From IMG/VR virus record IMGVR_UViG_3300043468_000200, positions 1 to 21,278 of that record: a stretch of DNA of 21,278 nt. One strand, given 5' to 3'. Every line of letters begins with the position of its first letter. The stretch's first letter is position 1. The position numbers and the translations under genes were made by a program. Positions 11,907 through 19,316 of the stretch are shown in pieces. The DNA is from a virus. A model generated the notes under the pieces. That model ran no database searches, was not told the DNA's origin, and worked only from the letters and a program-made list of their open reading frames with translations.

Positions 11907-14348
11907 ATGGCATCAACATACTCTCCCAATCTCCGTCTTGAACTCATTGGAACCGGCGAGCAGCAGGGTACGTGGGGTACAACCACGAACACCAACCTTG
12001 GCACCCTCCTTGAGGAGGCGATTGGCGGTTACGTCTCTGTTACGGTTTCCAACAGCGGCGACACAACCCTTTCCACCAACAACGGCTCTGCCGATCAATC
12101 CCGTAATGCGGTCATCAATCTAACCGGCACCATTACCGCCGCCCGCAATGTGATCTGCCCCGCGATTGAAAAGCTATACGTGGTGAAGAACGCCACGACC
12201 GGCGGATTCAGCGTGACCTTCAAGGTGTCTGGCCAGACCGGCGTAACCATCCCCAATGGCGAAACGTACTTCCTTTATGTAGACGGCATTGACGCCAATA
12301 AGATCGTCGGCAATGTGGCGTCCACAAATGCCACGAACACGTTTACCGAAAACCAGATTATCTCTGTCACAGACAACACCGATGCCGCCTTGCGCATTAC
12401 CCAGCTTGGCACCGGCAATGCACTTCTGGTCGAGGACAGCACGAACCCCGACGCAACACCCACGGTGATTGCCGCAGACGGAACGGTTATTGTGGGGCAT
12501 ACGACCGCCCTTTCCACCGACAGTTTTGTCGGAACCCAGCAAACTCCAAAGGCTCAGATTCACGGTGCGAACGCGCAAAATTCTTCACTTAGTGTGAATT
12601 GCTGGGCTGCTGCGAACACCCCTCCTTCCATTAACTTTGGAAAATCCAGAGGAGCAATCGGTACAAATACGATTGTACAGAACAACGACGTACTTGGTGA
12701 CATAACCTTCAACGGGGACGACGGCACCGAATTGGTGGTTGGCGCTTCAATTGTTGGCTGGGTAGATGGAACTCCGGGCCTCGGAGATATGCCATCCCGT
12801 ATTGTTTTTAGCACAACCGCCGACGGTTCTTCCACAACAACGGAGCGTATGCGGATTAACTCAAAAGGCAATGTAAATATCGGCGATGCCGCCGACCCCG
12901 GTTATGTCCTCCAGATCACCGGAAACACAAATGTTACTGGCATTATGGTTGGTTCAATAAGCGGAACCACGCTCACGATCACATCCGTATCCTCTGGCTC
13001 CATTTCGGTTGGTGATCGAGTGTTCCTTGGGACATCCGGCCTTGATTACAACACATACATAACCGCCCTTGGCACGGGTACTGGTGGCGTTGGTACATAT
13101 ACAATCAACAACACCACTACACTTGCCAGTACGACAATATACTCTTCCCCTTCAAAAAACAGTACGATTAGCTTCGTTAATACCGACACGACATTGCTTA
13201 CAAATCAGCCGATTGGCGGTATTGAGTGGTACGGATCTGATGTAAGCACTCCCGGCGCTGGCGTTAAGGCTTACATCGCAACCGTTGCCGAAAGCGCGAC
13301 CCCAGATACAGCAATGCTGTTCGGAACGTCCGACAATACAGCCAGCACACAGGCTGTTGAGCGCATGCGCATTACATCAGGCGGTAATGTCGGCATAGGA
13401 ACATCAGCGCCCGGAAATCTTTTGGATGTAGGCGGAGCGGCACAGGCGACCACCTTTGAGGTTGGTAACGTATCCGACACGACTATCTCTCGCGTGTCTG
13501 CCGGTGTTATCGCGGTTGAAGGCGACACGGTTGCAATGCTTACTGCGGCCCAGACTTTCGCGGGCCTCAAGACGTTTACCGGAGGAATTCAATCCACCGC
13601 GAATGCCATATATAACGTCCAGAACGCCAACACAAAGACTGTTGCCAATGCCGCCGTCGGGGCGACGGGCTCGCAGTATATTGGGTGGAACGCGACTGGC
13701 TCTGCGACCGCAGTTGGCCTCGGAAACCAGTCTACTGGCACAGGTGGTGTATTCTACGAGGGGTACAAAGCCCGTGGCGGCGACACCACCACGATTACCG
13801 CAGCCGCAAGCGGCGATGACATCCTTTCGATTCGCGGAAACATCTACGATGGTGCGATTTGGCGGGGATCGGCAAGAATTAACTTCAGTGTTGACGGAGC
13901 CGTTTCTTCTGGTGATGTTCCGGGCGCTATAATATTCTCGACCACAAGCGATGGCGCTGGAAGCGTAACTGAAAGATTCAAGATCGACAGCAGCGGCGAC
14001 TGCTTGGTCATTGGAACAAGCCTCCTTGGCTATGGCGCTGGCTCTGGTTCCAGCGTCACACAGGCCACCAGCAGGACAACCGGCGTTACAATAAATAACC
14101 CCGTTGGAAGGATTACGCTCGTCAGCGCGGCTGGATCGCCGACTTTTGCATCATTCACCGTGACCAACTCAACCGTTGGAACAAGCGACTTAATCGTCGT
14201 TAACCAAAGGACTGGAACAGACTTATACGAAATCCACGTAACGGCGGTTTCTGCCGGATCCTTTAGGCTGTCCTTCCGGACTACTGGCGGAACGACAACG
14301 GAAACGCCAACATTCTCATTCGCTGTTATCAGCGGCTCCATAACCTAA
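11907..14348 (+). CDS. Tail fibre protein
   Basis: This is an 813-residue, beta-rich fibre. The N-terminus (MASTYSPNLRLELIGTGEQQ, then GTWGTTTNTNLGTLLEEAIG) is the pattern seen at the virion-attached end of many environmental phage fibres. The shaft has three copies of a module ending in E-R-(M/F)-(R/K)-I-x-S-x-G-(N/D), at about 313-326, 485-498 and 689-701. A domain at about 353-413 (GTTLTITSVSSGSISVGDRV through GTGTGGVGTYTINN) resembles a common interspersed fibre domain. The C-terminus from about 707 (GYGAGSGSSVTQATSRTTGV through FAVISGSI) resembles a fibre-tip domain found in other phages. There is no visible S74 autoproteolytic chaperone. It should bind the host surface. It starts 4 bases after the repeat fibre stop. 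Confidence 0.86.
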   Translation: MASTYSPNLRLELIGTGEQQGTWGTTTNTNLGTLLEEAIGGYVSVTVSNSGDTTLSTNNGSADQSRNAVINLTGTITAARNVICPAIEKLYVVKNATTGGFSVTFKVSGQTGVTIPNGETYFLYVDGIDANKIVGNVASTNATNTFTENQIISVTDNTDAALRITQLGTGNALLVEDSTNPDATPTVIAADGTVIVGHTTALSTDSFVGTQQTPKAQIHGANAQNSSLSVNCWAAANTPPSINFGKSRGAIGTNTIVQNNDVLGDITFNGDDGTELVVGASIVGWVDGTPGLGDMPSRIVFSTTADGSSTTTERMRINSKGNVNIGDAADPGYVLQITGNTNVTGIMVGSISGTTLTITSVSSGSISVGDRVFLGTSGLDYNTYITALGTGTGGVGTYTINNTTTLASTTIYSSPSKNSTISFVNTDTTLLTNQPIGGIEWYGSDVSTPGAGVKAYIATVAESATPDTAMLFGTSDNTASTQAVERMRITSGGNVGIGTSAPGNLLDVGGAAQATTFEVGNVSDTTISRVSAGVIAVEGDTVAMLTAAQTFAGLKTFTGGIQSTANAIYNVQNANTKTVANAAVGATGSQYIGWNATGSATAVGLGNQSTGTGGVFYEGYKARGGDTTTITAAASGDDILSIRGNIYDGAIWRGSARINFSVDGAVSSGDVPGAIIFSTTSDGAGSVTERFKIDSSGDCLVIGTSLLGYGAGSGSSVTQATSRTTGVTINNPVGRITLVSAAGSPTFASFTVTNSTVGTSDLIVVNQRTGTDLYEIHVTAVSAGSFRLSFRTTGGTTTETPTFSFAVISGSIT

Positions 14349-14357
14349 GAGGAATAT

Positions 14358-14558
14358 ATGTACCTTGCATTTGTCACCCACGACCTAAATCACAACACGC
14401 TTGAGGCGAATTGGCTTGAGCCCGTCGTCAACGAGTACGGCGAGGTTGTTTCGTTGAAATCCGTTCAGCGCCGCAACTACAGTCAGGATCAGAAGGCAGA
14501 GTTTGAGGCTGACTGTGGTGCTGGTTCCAACAAGTACACGCAAATGGCGGGCTGGTAA
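14358..14558 (+). CDS. Small protein after the tail fibre
   Basis: This 66-residue protein starts after an AAGAGG site at 14347-14352. It has a strand-rich beginning (MYLAFVTHDLNHNTLEANWL), VSLKSVQRRNYSQDQKAEFE and an acidic/aromatic end (GSNKYTQMAGW). Proteins with LEATWxE-x-x and NYS-x-x-Q motifs occur next to fibres in several phages. They may be fibre assembly chaperones, but I cannot assign a function. It is separated from the next gene by 2 bases. Confidence 0.65.
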   Translation: MYLAFVTHDLNHNTLEANWLEPVVNEYGEVVSLKSVQRRNYSQDQKAEFEADCGAGSNKYTQMAGW

Positions 14559-14560
14559 AA

Positions 14561-14917
14561 ATGATTGAGGAACTCGTCGCCCGGGTTTTCAAGACCCGCA
14601 ATCAGGCCCATCTGGCCCACTGGAAAACGAAGTCCTATGCCGAGCATAAGGCACTCGGGTCTTTCTACGACGATGTGATTGACACGCTTGACAAGCTGGT
14701 GGAGGCTTGTCAGGGATCGAAGGGCATCATCGGCCACGTTGATCTTTCCTGCAAGGACGAATCCGTGGACATCATTAAGTGCCTTACGGAAGATGCAAAC
14801 TGGATCTCGAAGAGCCGCACAAAGGTTGCTCACGGGGTCCCCGCAATCGAGAACATCATCGACGAACTCGTCGGCACATACCTCTCCACGCTATACAAGC
14901 TGAAGAACCTTTCATAG
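14561..14917 (+). CDS. DUF5856-like helical protein with Dps/ferritin-like pattern
   Basis: This 118-residue protein is almost wholly helical. It begins MIEELVARVFKTRNQAHLAH, then HWKTKSYAEHKALGSFYDDVIDTLDKLVEACQG. Later helices are KDESVDIIKCLTEDANWISK and AIENIIDELVGTYLSTLYKL. The H-x-x-HW-x-T-x-SY-x-x-H-x-x-(L/F)-x-x-FYD pattern recalls Dps and ferritin-like helices, in which His and Asp bind iron. It also matches my memory of DUF5856, a phage family without assigned function. Whether it binds metal cannot be decided here. Its place between fibre and nozzle genes is unexpected for a stress protein and may indicate a structural or host-manipulation role. Confidence 0.68.
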   Translation: MIEELVARVFKTRNQAHLAHWKTKSYAEHKALGSFYDDVIDTLDKLVEACQGSKGIIGHVDLSCKDESVDIIKCLTEDANWISKSRTKVAHGVPAIENIIDELVGTYLSTLYKLKNLS

Positions 14918-14927
14918 GGCGTTCTAG

Positions 14928-17123
14928 ATGCTCTCCAAGCTCAAATTCCAGCCCGGCATCAACCGTGACACGACGAGCTATGCCAATAGCGGCGGGTGGT
15001 TTGACTCGGATTTCATACGCTTCAGGAACGGCCTCCCGGAGAAAATTGGCGGCTGGACGAAGATATATGCCAACCAGACAGCGCTGATCGGCAAGTGCCG
15101 CAAGCTGTATGGGTGGTCTAGCCTTGTCGGCACCAACTATCTTGCCATGCCGACCAACATCAAATTTTACGTTGATGATTCCTCGACCATAGTTGACATC
15201 ACGCCCCTTCGGCGAACATCAAACCTTGGCTCAAATCCGATAGCGACGGTAAACGGTTCAAGCAACGTGACAATCACAGACGTTGCTCACGGGGCGATTG
15301 CCGGTGACTATATAACCGTGTCTGGCTCGTCGAATGTAAACGGTATACTTAGCACCGCCATCAATACGGAGCTAATCGTCCAGAACGTCGTGAACGCGAA
15401 CGCCTATACCGTTACCACGACAGGCACCGCAACATCAACTGGTTCTGGTGGCGGTTCAAGCGTATCGGTAGAATATCAGTTCCATCCCGGCATATCCACC
15501 AATGTTACGTTTGCAGGCTGGGGCAGTGGTCCGTGGGGTGGTGTATCTGGATCCTATGGCTGGGGATATGGCCCAGACAGCACCCTCTCAACGTACTACA
15601 GCGGCCTATGGACGGTGGACAACTATGGCGAGGACATGGTCGCCTGTCCGCGCGATCTCACCAACTATTACACCCTTGGATCAAATCCGCTTGACCTGAC
15701 AAACGGCAGCAACGTCGTGACCGTCACGCAGTTGAACCACGGCTTCTCGAATGGAAATGCAGTAATCATCGGTAATGTTTCTGTGGACATCGGCGGCGTC
15801 TCTGTTTCCGCCCTGAACGGAACGCATACAATTTCCGTTGTCAACGCGAATGCGTACACGTTTACCGTAACGAGCAACGCCACAACGACGGAGTCTGGCG
15901 GCACAGGATGCGAAGTTTACACATCATCCATCGTCTATTGGGACATCACCGACACCGACGGCCCCGCCGTCAGCTTTAGCAACCTTGGGTCCGTATACTC
16001 CAAGAAGTATTTGCCGTATGTCGCAACTGAGATTTTGGTCTCCGACCAGAACAGGCAGATCATCGCTTTTGGTTGCAATCCATACGACGTTACGCAGCCG
16101 CAGGACAAGATGACAATTCGCTGGTCTGATTCGTCCGATCCAACGAATTGGGATGCCGCAGACCTCACAACAACTGCTGGCGACAACAGGCTTTCTTCGG
16201 GGTCGTATATTGTCACAGCCGTCCAGAACAGAGAGGAAATCCTGATCTGGACCGACACATCGCTTTACACGATGACCTACATCGGTCCTCCTTATGGATA
16301 CGGCTTCAACTATGTCGGGTCTTCCTTTGACATCATAGGTCCGAACGCAAAGATCGTCGCTGGCTCAGCCGCCTTCTGGATGGGGTCAAACAACTTCTAC
16401 TCCTACAATGGACGCATTGAACCGCTACCCTGCACGGTCAGGGATTACGTGTTCTTGGATCTGGACACCGACAACGGCGACAAGGTCTACTGTTCTGCCG
16501 ACTCCGGCAACAACGAGATCATCTGGTTTTACCCGTCAAAGACGCAGTCCACAGAGGACGGGGTTGCCCCGGCTGATGTGGAGGTTGACCGTTATGTCGT
16601 TTACAACTACGCGGAAAACGCTTGGTATTACGGAAGCCTTGCTCGCACAGCTTGGATTGATCGGACGGGCAGAACTACCCCCCGCGCCGTAAGCGTGGAC
16701 GGATACCTGTACGCCCAAGAGTCCGGCTTCAACGATGGCAGCACCAACCCCGAAACGCCGATCAACGCATACATCCAGTCCAGCCCTGTAGAGATCGGGG
16801 AGGGCCAGAAATTCATGTTCGTGAACCGCATTATACCGGACCTCACGTTCAAGAACTCTACAGTGCATGACGGCGACGTGGAGCCGATTGTCAAATTCAC
16901 GATCAGGCCGCAGGACTATCCGGGTTCCGCAATTGGCGCTGGTGATGAACGAAACGCCCAGAGGAGTTCCTCGGCAACCCTTGCCGTTAACAGGTTTACC
17001 GATCAGATGTTTACTCGCATCAGGGCAAGGTCCGTTGCTCTCCGGGTAGAGAGCGATGAACTCAATGTCGCTTGGCGTCTTGGGGTGCCGCGCCTTGACA
17101 TGAGGGAGGATGGTCGTCGATGA
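14928..17123 (+). CDS. Large tail nozzle/stabilisation-like protein
   Basis: This 731-residue protein begins LKFQPGINRDTTSYANSGGW, then FDSDFIRFRNGLPEKIGGWT. This is a highly characteristic start of large tail proteins in environmental podoviruses. The rest is beta-rich, as expected for a propeller-like nozzle (T7 gp12 or P22 gp10 type). Two related domains at about 99-182 and 249-330 carry HG-x-x-x-G-(D/N)-x-(I/V)-x-(V/I) and VVNANAYT, resembling the FCCH-like fold. A Trp/Gly cluster lies between them at 196-215. Later motifs include QNREEILIWTDTSLYTM, GSAAFWMGSNNFYSYNGRIE and EIIWFYPS, typical of propeller blades. The C-terminus has arginine-rich strands. The ribosome binding site is weak (AGGG). 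It should close the tail tube and hold DNA. Confidence 0.8.
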   Translation: MLSKLKFQPGINRDTTSYANSGGWFDSDFIRFRNGLPEKIGGWTKIYANQTALIGKCRKLYGWSSLVGTNYLAMPTNIKFYVDDSSTIVDITPLRRTSNLGSNPIATVNGSSNVTITDVAHGAIAGDYITVSGSSNVNGILSTAINTELIVQNVVNANAYTVTTTGTATSTGSGGGSSVSVEYQFHPGISTNVTFAGWGSGPWGGVSGSYGWGYGPDSTLSTYYSGLWTVDNYGEDMVACPRDLTNYYTLGSNPLDLTNGSNVVTVTQLNHGFSNGNAVIIGNVSVDIGGVSVSALNGTHTISVVNANAYTFTVTSNATTTESGGTGCEVYTSSIVYWDITDTDGPAVSFSNLGSVYSKKYLPYVATEILVSDQNRQIIAFGCNPYDVTQPQDKMTIRWSDSSDPTNWDAADLTTTAGDNRLSSGSYIVTAVQNREEILIWTDTSLYTMTYIGPPYGYGFNYVGSSFDIIGPNAKIVAGSAAFWMGSNNFYSYNGRIEPLPCTVRDYVFLDLDTDNGDKVYCSADSGNNEIIWFYPSKTQSTEDGVAPADVEVDRYVVYNYAENAWYYGSLARTAWIDRTGRTTPRAVSVDGYLYAQESGFNDGSTNPETPINAYIQSSPVEIGEGQKFMFVNRIIPDLTFKNSTVHDGDVEPIVKFTIRPQDYPGSAIGAGDERNAQRSSSATLAVNRFTDQMFTRIRARSVALRVESDELNVAWRLGVPRLDMREDGRR
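15225..15917 (+). repeat. Duplicated FCCH-like domain within the nozzle-like protein
   Basis: Residues about 100-182 (15225-15473) and 249-330 (15672-15917) start with LGSNP, continue with NGSSNV or NGSNVV and an HG turn, and contain VVNANAYT followed by Thr/Ser-Gly-rich ends. The copies differ in loop length. A Trp/Gly-rich linker lies between them. Confidence 0.7.
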
Positions 17124-17380
17124 CGGGCACAAAATCTGCTCTTCCGCTGGCCACCAAGGACTACAGCCAAGAGTACATGAACAGGCTTATCAAACAGATT
17201 GAGATTAGCCTCCAGAAGCTCGACGCAATCAGGCCGATAACTGTTGCTTCCGACCTTACAAATCAGGTCGCGGCATTTCCCATTTCTGGCCTGACAATCC
17301 AGAACATACCCACAACCTCAACCGGCCTTCCGTCTGGCAGTGTTTGGTCAGACGGCGGCATCTTGAAGATCGTGAGCTAA
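17120..17380 (+). CDS. Small virion-like protein
   Basis: This 86-residue protein has an N-terminal helix (KDYSQEYMNRLIKQIEISLQKLDAI) and a Pro/Thr-rich beta end (IQNIPTTSTGLPSGSVWSDG, then GILKIVS). The GLPSG-x-VW-x-DGG-x-LKI ending is common in small structural proteins encoded near nozzle genes of environmental phages. It overlaps the upstream stop by 4 bases (ATGA). No function is assigned. A minor tail or assembly role is likely from position. Confidence 0.68.
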   Translation: MTGTKSALPLATKDYSQEYMNRLIKQIEISLQKLDAIRPITVASDLTNQVAAFPISGLTIQNIPTTSTGLPSGSVWSDGGILKIVS

Positions 17381-17381
17381 T

Positions 17382-18077
17382 ATGTATTTCAACGGAATTC
17401 CACCAGCGTTTGGGCAGGCCCAATACAACAATCCGCAGGACCTTATGAATAAGCCCGTTTTCGGTTATAATCAGGGTATTAGCGGCATTCAGTCAAACCA
17501 GCAATCACAGTGGTCGCCACCGCCGCAGCTTGGAAACATTGGCGGCTCTGGTCAGCCTCCGCAGCAGCAAAGCTCAAGCGTAAATTCCACCACAGGGGGT
17601 GCCGGTAGGCAAATTATGCCGCTCCAGTCCTACAGCAAGCCAATGGCCGGTCAGGCGATGGCGCGTGGAGGGGTTGTTAACCAGACCCTCGAAAAGGGTG
17701 GCGTAGTTGCTGGCGGCATTTCGGCCCTTCGTGGGCAGCACCCTAATCCGCGTCAGGCACTTGATCGCTATGATCGCATGTTCGGCAGGGATGCCACAGC
17801 AGAGCTTATCCGCGCCTACGCAGATGGAGGCGTTGTGTCCGGCCCCGGAAGCGGGGTCGCAGATTTGGTCCCCGGTTCAATTGATGGCCGAGAGGATGTC
17901 CGGATTGCGAGCGGCGAGTATGTTATTCCGGCGTGGGCTGTTGCCACACTTGGCGATGGTTCGACAGAGGCCGGTGCAAAAGTCCTAGACGCCATGGTCG
18001 CGCGTCTGAGAGAAGAAGGATCCGAGCTTATCAAGGGATCTGAACCCATCAACCCCAGCGAATTTCTTCCGGCGTAA
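17382..18077 (+). CDS. Gly-Gly-motif protein, probable virion component
   Basis: This 231-residue protein has a disordered Gln/Pro/Ser/Gly-rich first third (about 30-75). Two motifs then lie at 94-99 (ARGGVV) and 104-109 (EKGGVV), and a third at 147-152 (ADGGVV). Between them a helix (NPRQALDRYDRMFGRDATAE) is visible. Residues 153-215 carry SGPGSGVADLVPGSIDGRED, RIASGEYVIPAWAVATLGDG and STEAGAKVLDAMVARLREEG. This G-P-G-(S/T)-G-x-x-D-x-(V/I)-P then S-x-GE-(Y/F)-V-(I/V)-P/N-A pattern is widespread in phage tail and internal virion proteins. It may be a scaffold or ejection component. It is separated from its neighbours by 1 and 3 bases. Confidence 0.68.
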   Translation: MYFNGIPPAFGQAQYNNPQDLMNKPVFGYNQGISGIQSNQQSQWSPPPQLGNIGGSGQPPQQQSSSVNSTTGGAGRQIMPLQSYSKPMAGQAMARGGVVNQTLEKGGVVAGGISALRGQHPNPRQALDRYDRMFGRDATAELIRAYADGGVVSGPGSGVADLVPGSIDGREDVRIASGEYVIPAWAVATLGDGSTEAGAKVLDAMVARLREEGSELIKGSEPINPSEFLPA

Positions 18078-18080
18078 AAA

Positions 18081-19313
18081 ATGGCAAAGACAGAAACAGG
18101 TAAATCGGTAGCCAACTACGTACAAGACGTACTAGATCAGGCTCAAAGTGGCGGAAGCGCGGCCATTGAGGCTGGCTATCCGGGCTTGTCTAAATACACG
18201 ATGGCGTACTTGCGTGGCCTCCCGGGGCTAGGCCAGTATGGCGATGCCGAGCAGCGCGAAGCACTTCGTCGCATGGGCGATATGTATCGCCAGTATGGTC
18301 AGGCTGGCCAGTACGACATGACGAATTTTTCCGACATCGGCAGAAAGTACGAGCGGGCCGGTGAGTATGATCCGACCAGCTACGCCAACCTACAGGATGC
18401 GTATCGCAGGCAGGGCAGATACGGCCCTACGGATTTCGCAGAAGCCGACTACACCACCAAAAACATCAAGCAGCGCATGTCTCCCTATGAGGAGCTTGTC
18501 GCAAAGCGGGCAACAGACCGCCTTCAGAAGCAGTACGATGAGGCGGCATCAAGCCGCGCCCTTGAAGCTGCTCGTGCGGGTTCCTTTGGTGGATCTGGTG
18601 CGGCAGTTGCCCAAGAGGTAGCCCGCCGCAATATGCAGGAGCAGATGGCGGATGTAAACGCTCAGAGCCTCCAGAACGCATACGAATCTGCCGTTGGTCT
18701 CTACGGCAAGGAGTTCGCCGACAACATGGCGGCACAGCAGGCCGAGGAACAGTCACGTCAGTTTGGTGCCAACCTTGGTCTTCAGGGGCTTCAGGGCGCT
18801 ATGGCTGCCCGTCAGGCTGGCGAAGCCTCAAGGCAGTTTGCATCTCAGGCTCAGTTTCAAGGGCTTCAGGGCCTTATGGGCGCACGTCAAGCCGAGGCTG
18901 GTCAGATTGCCGCCGCAAAGGAAGCGGAGCTTGCCGCCCTTCAGGGTCGCGCATCTTCTGCCCGTGAGCAGGCGCTCCTTGCGGAGCAGAAGAAGAACAT
19001 GCAGCTTGCGAACCTCGCGGCCCTTCAGGCTGGAGGAAATTTACAAGAGCAGTACAACTTGGCGCAGCGGTATTATCCGCTTCAGGTTTCGCAGATGCAG
19101 GCTGGCGTCTTGGGCGGCATGTCAGGCGGCTATCAGCCCGTGAAATCAATGGGCAATGATAAGCCATCTTGGCTCCAAAATGCCATCGGCCTCGGATCCG
19201 CCGTTGGTGGAATTCTTCAGGGCTTTGGTGGCTTCCGCAAGGGTGGCGTCGTATATCGCGGTGGTGGCCTCGCCGATCTTGAACCCGAATACTACGATCA
19301 GTACGAGCGCTAA
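18081..19313 (+). CDS. Probable internal virion (ejection) protein, helical, Gln/Ala-rich
   Basis: This 410-residue protein is rich in Ala, Gln, Glu and Arg and mostly helical. Residues 38-125 have short Tyr/Gly turns (YRQYGQAGQYDM, YERAGEYDPTSY, YRRQGRYGPTDF). Residues 134-225 form long helices. Residues 225-249 and 250-273 are two related units (SRQF-x8-GLQG-x-M-x-ARQAGEA and similar), followed by a coiled-coil-like section to about 310. A Gly-rich hydrophobic patch (AIGLGSAVGGILQGFGGF) leads into RKGGVVYRGGGLADL near the C-terminus. Size, helicity and position match gp14-like internal proteins of T7-type phages, ejected with DNA (inference). It starts 3 bases after the previous stop. Confidence 0.68.
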   Translation: MAKTETGKSVANYVQDVLDQAQSGGSAAIEAGYPGLSKYTMAYLRGLPGLGQYGDAEQREALRRMGDMYRQYGQAGQYDMTNFSDIGRKYERAGEYDPTSYANLQDAYRRQGRYGPTDFAEADYTTKNIKQRMSPYEELVAKRATDRLQKQYDEAASSRALEAARAGSFGGSGAAVAQEVARRNMQEQMADVNAQSLQNAYESAVGLYGKEFADNMAAQQAEEQSRQFGANLGLQGLQGAMAARQAGEASRQFASQAQFQGLQGLMGARQAEAGQIAAAKEAELAALQGRASSAREQALLAEQKKNMQLANLAALQAGGNLQEQYNLAQRYYPLQVSQMQAGVLGGMSGGYQPVKSMGNDKPSWLQNAIGLGSAVGGILQGFGGFRKGGVVYRGGGLADLEPEYYDQYER

Positions 19314-19316
19314 AAA

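Noticed and set aside
12174-12578. A 134-residue open frame on the - strand
   Set aside because: It lies antisense within the tail fibre; the fibre frame has clear modules and explains the region.
16536-17132. A 198-residue open frame on the - strand
   Set aside because: It is antisense to a well-supported nozzle-like gene and shows no recognisable domain.
17464-17471. A TATAAT hexamer near 17465
   Set aside because: No matching -35 element at the right distance, and it is within a Gln/Asn-rich coding stretch.
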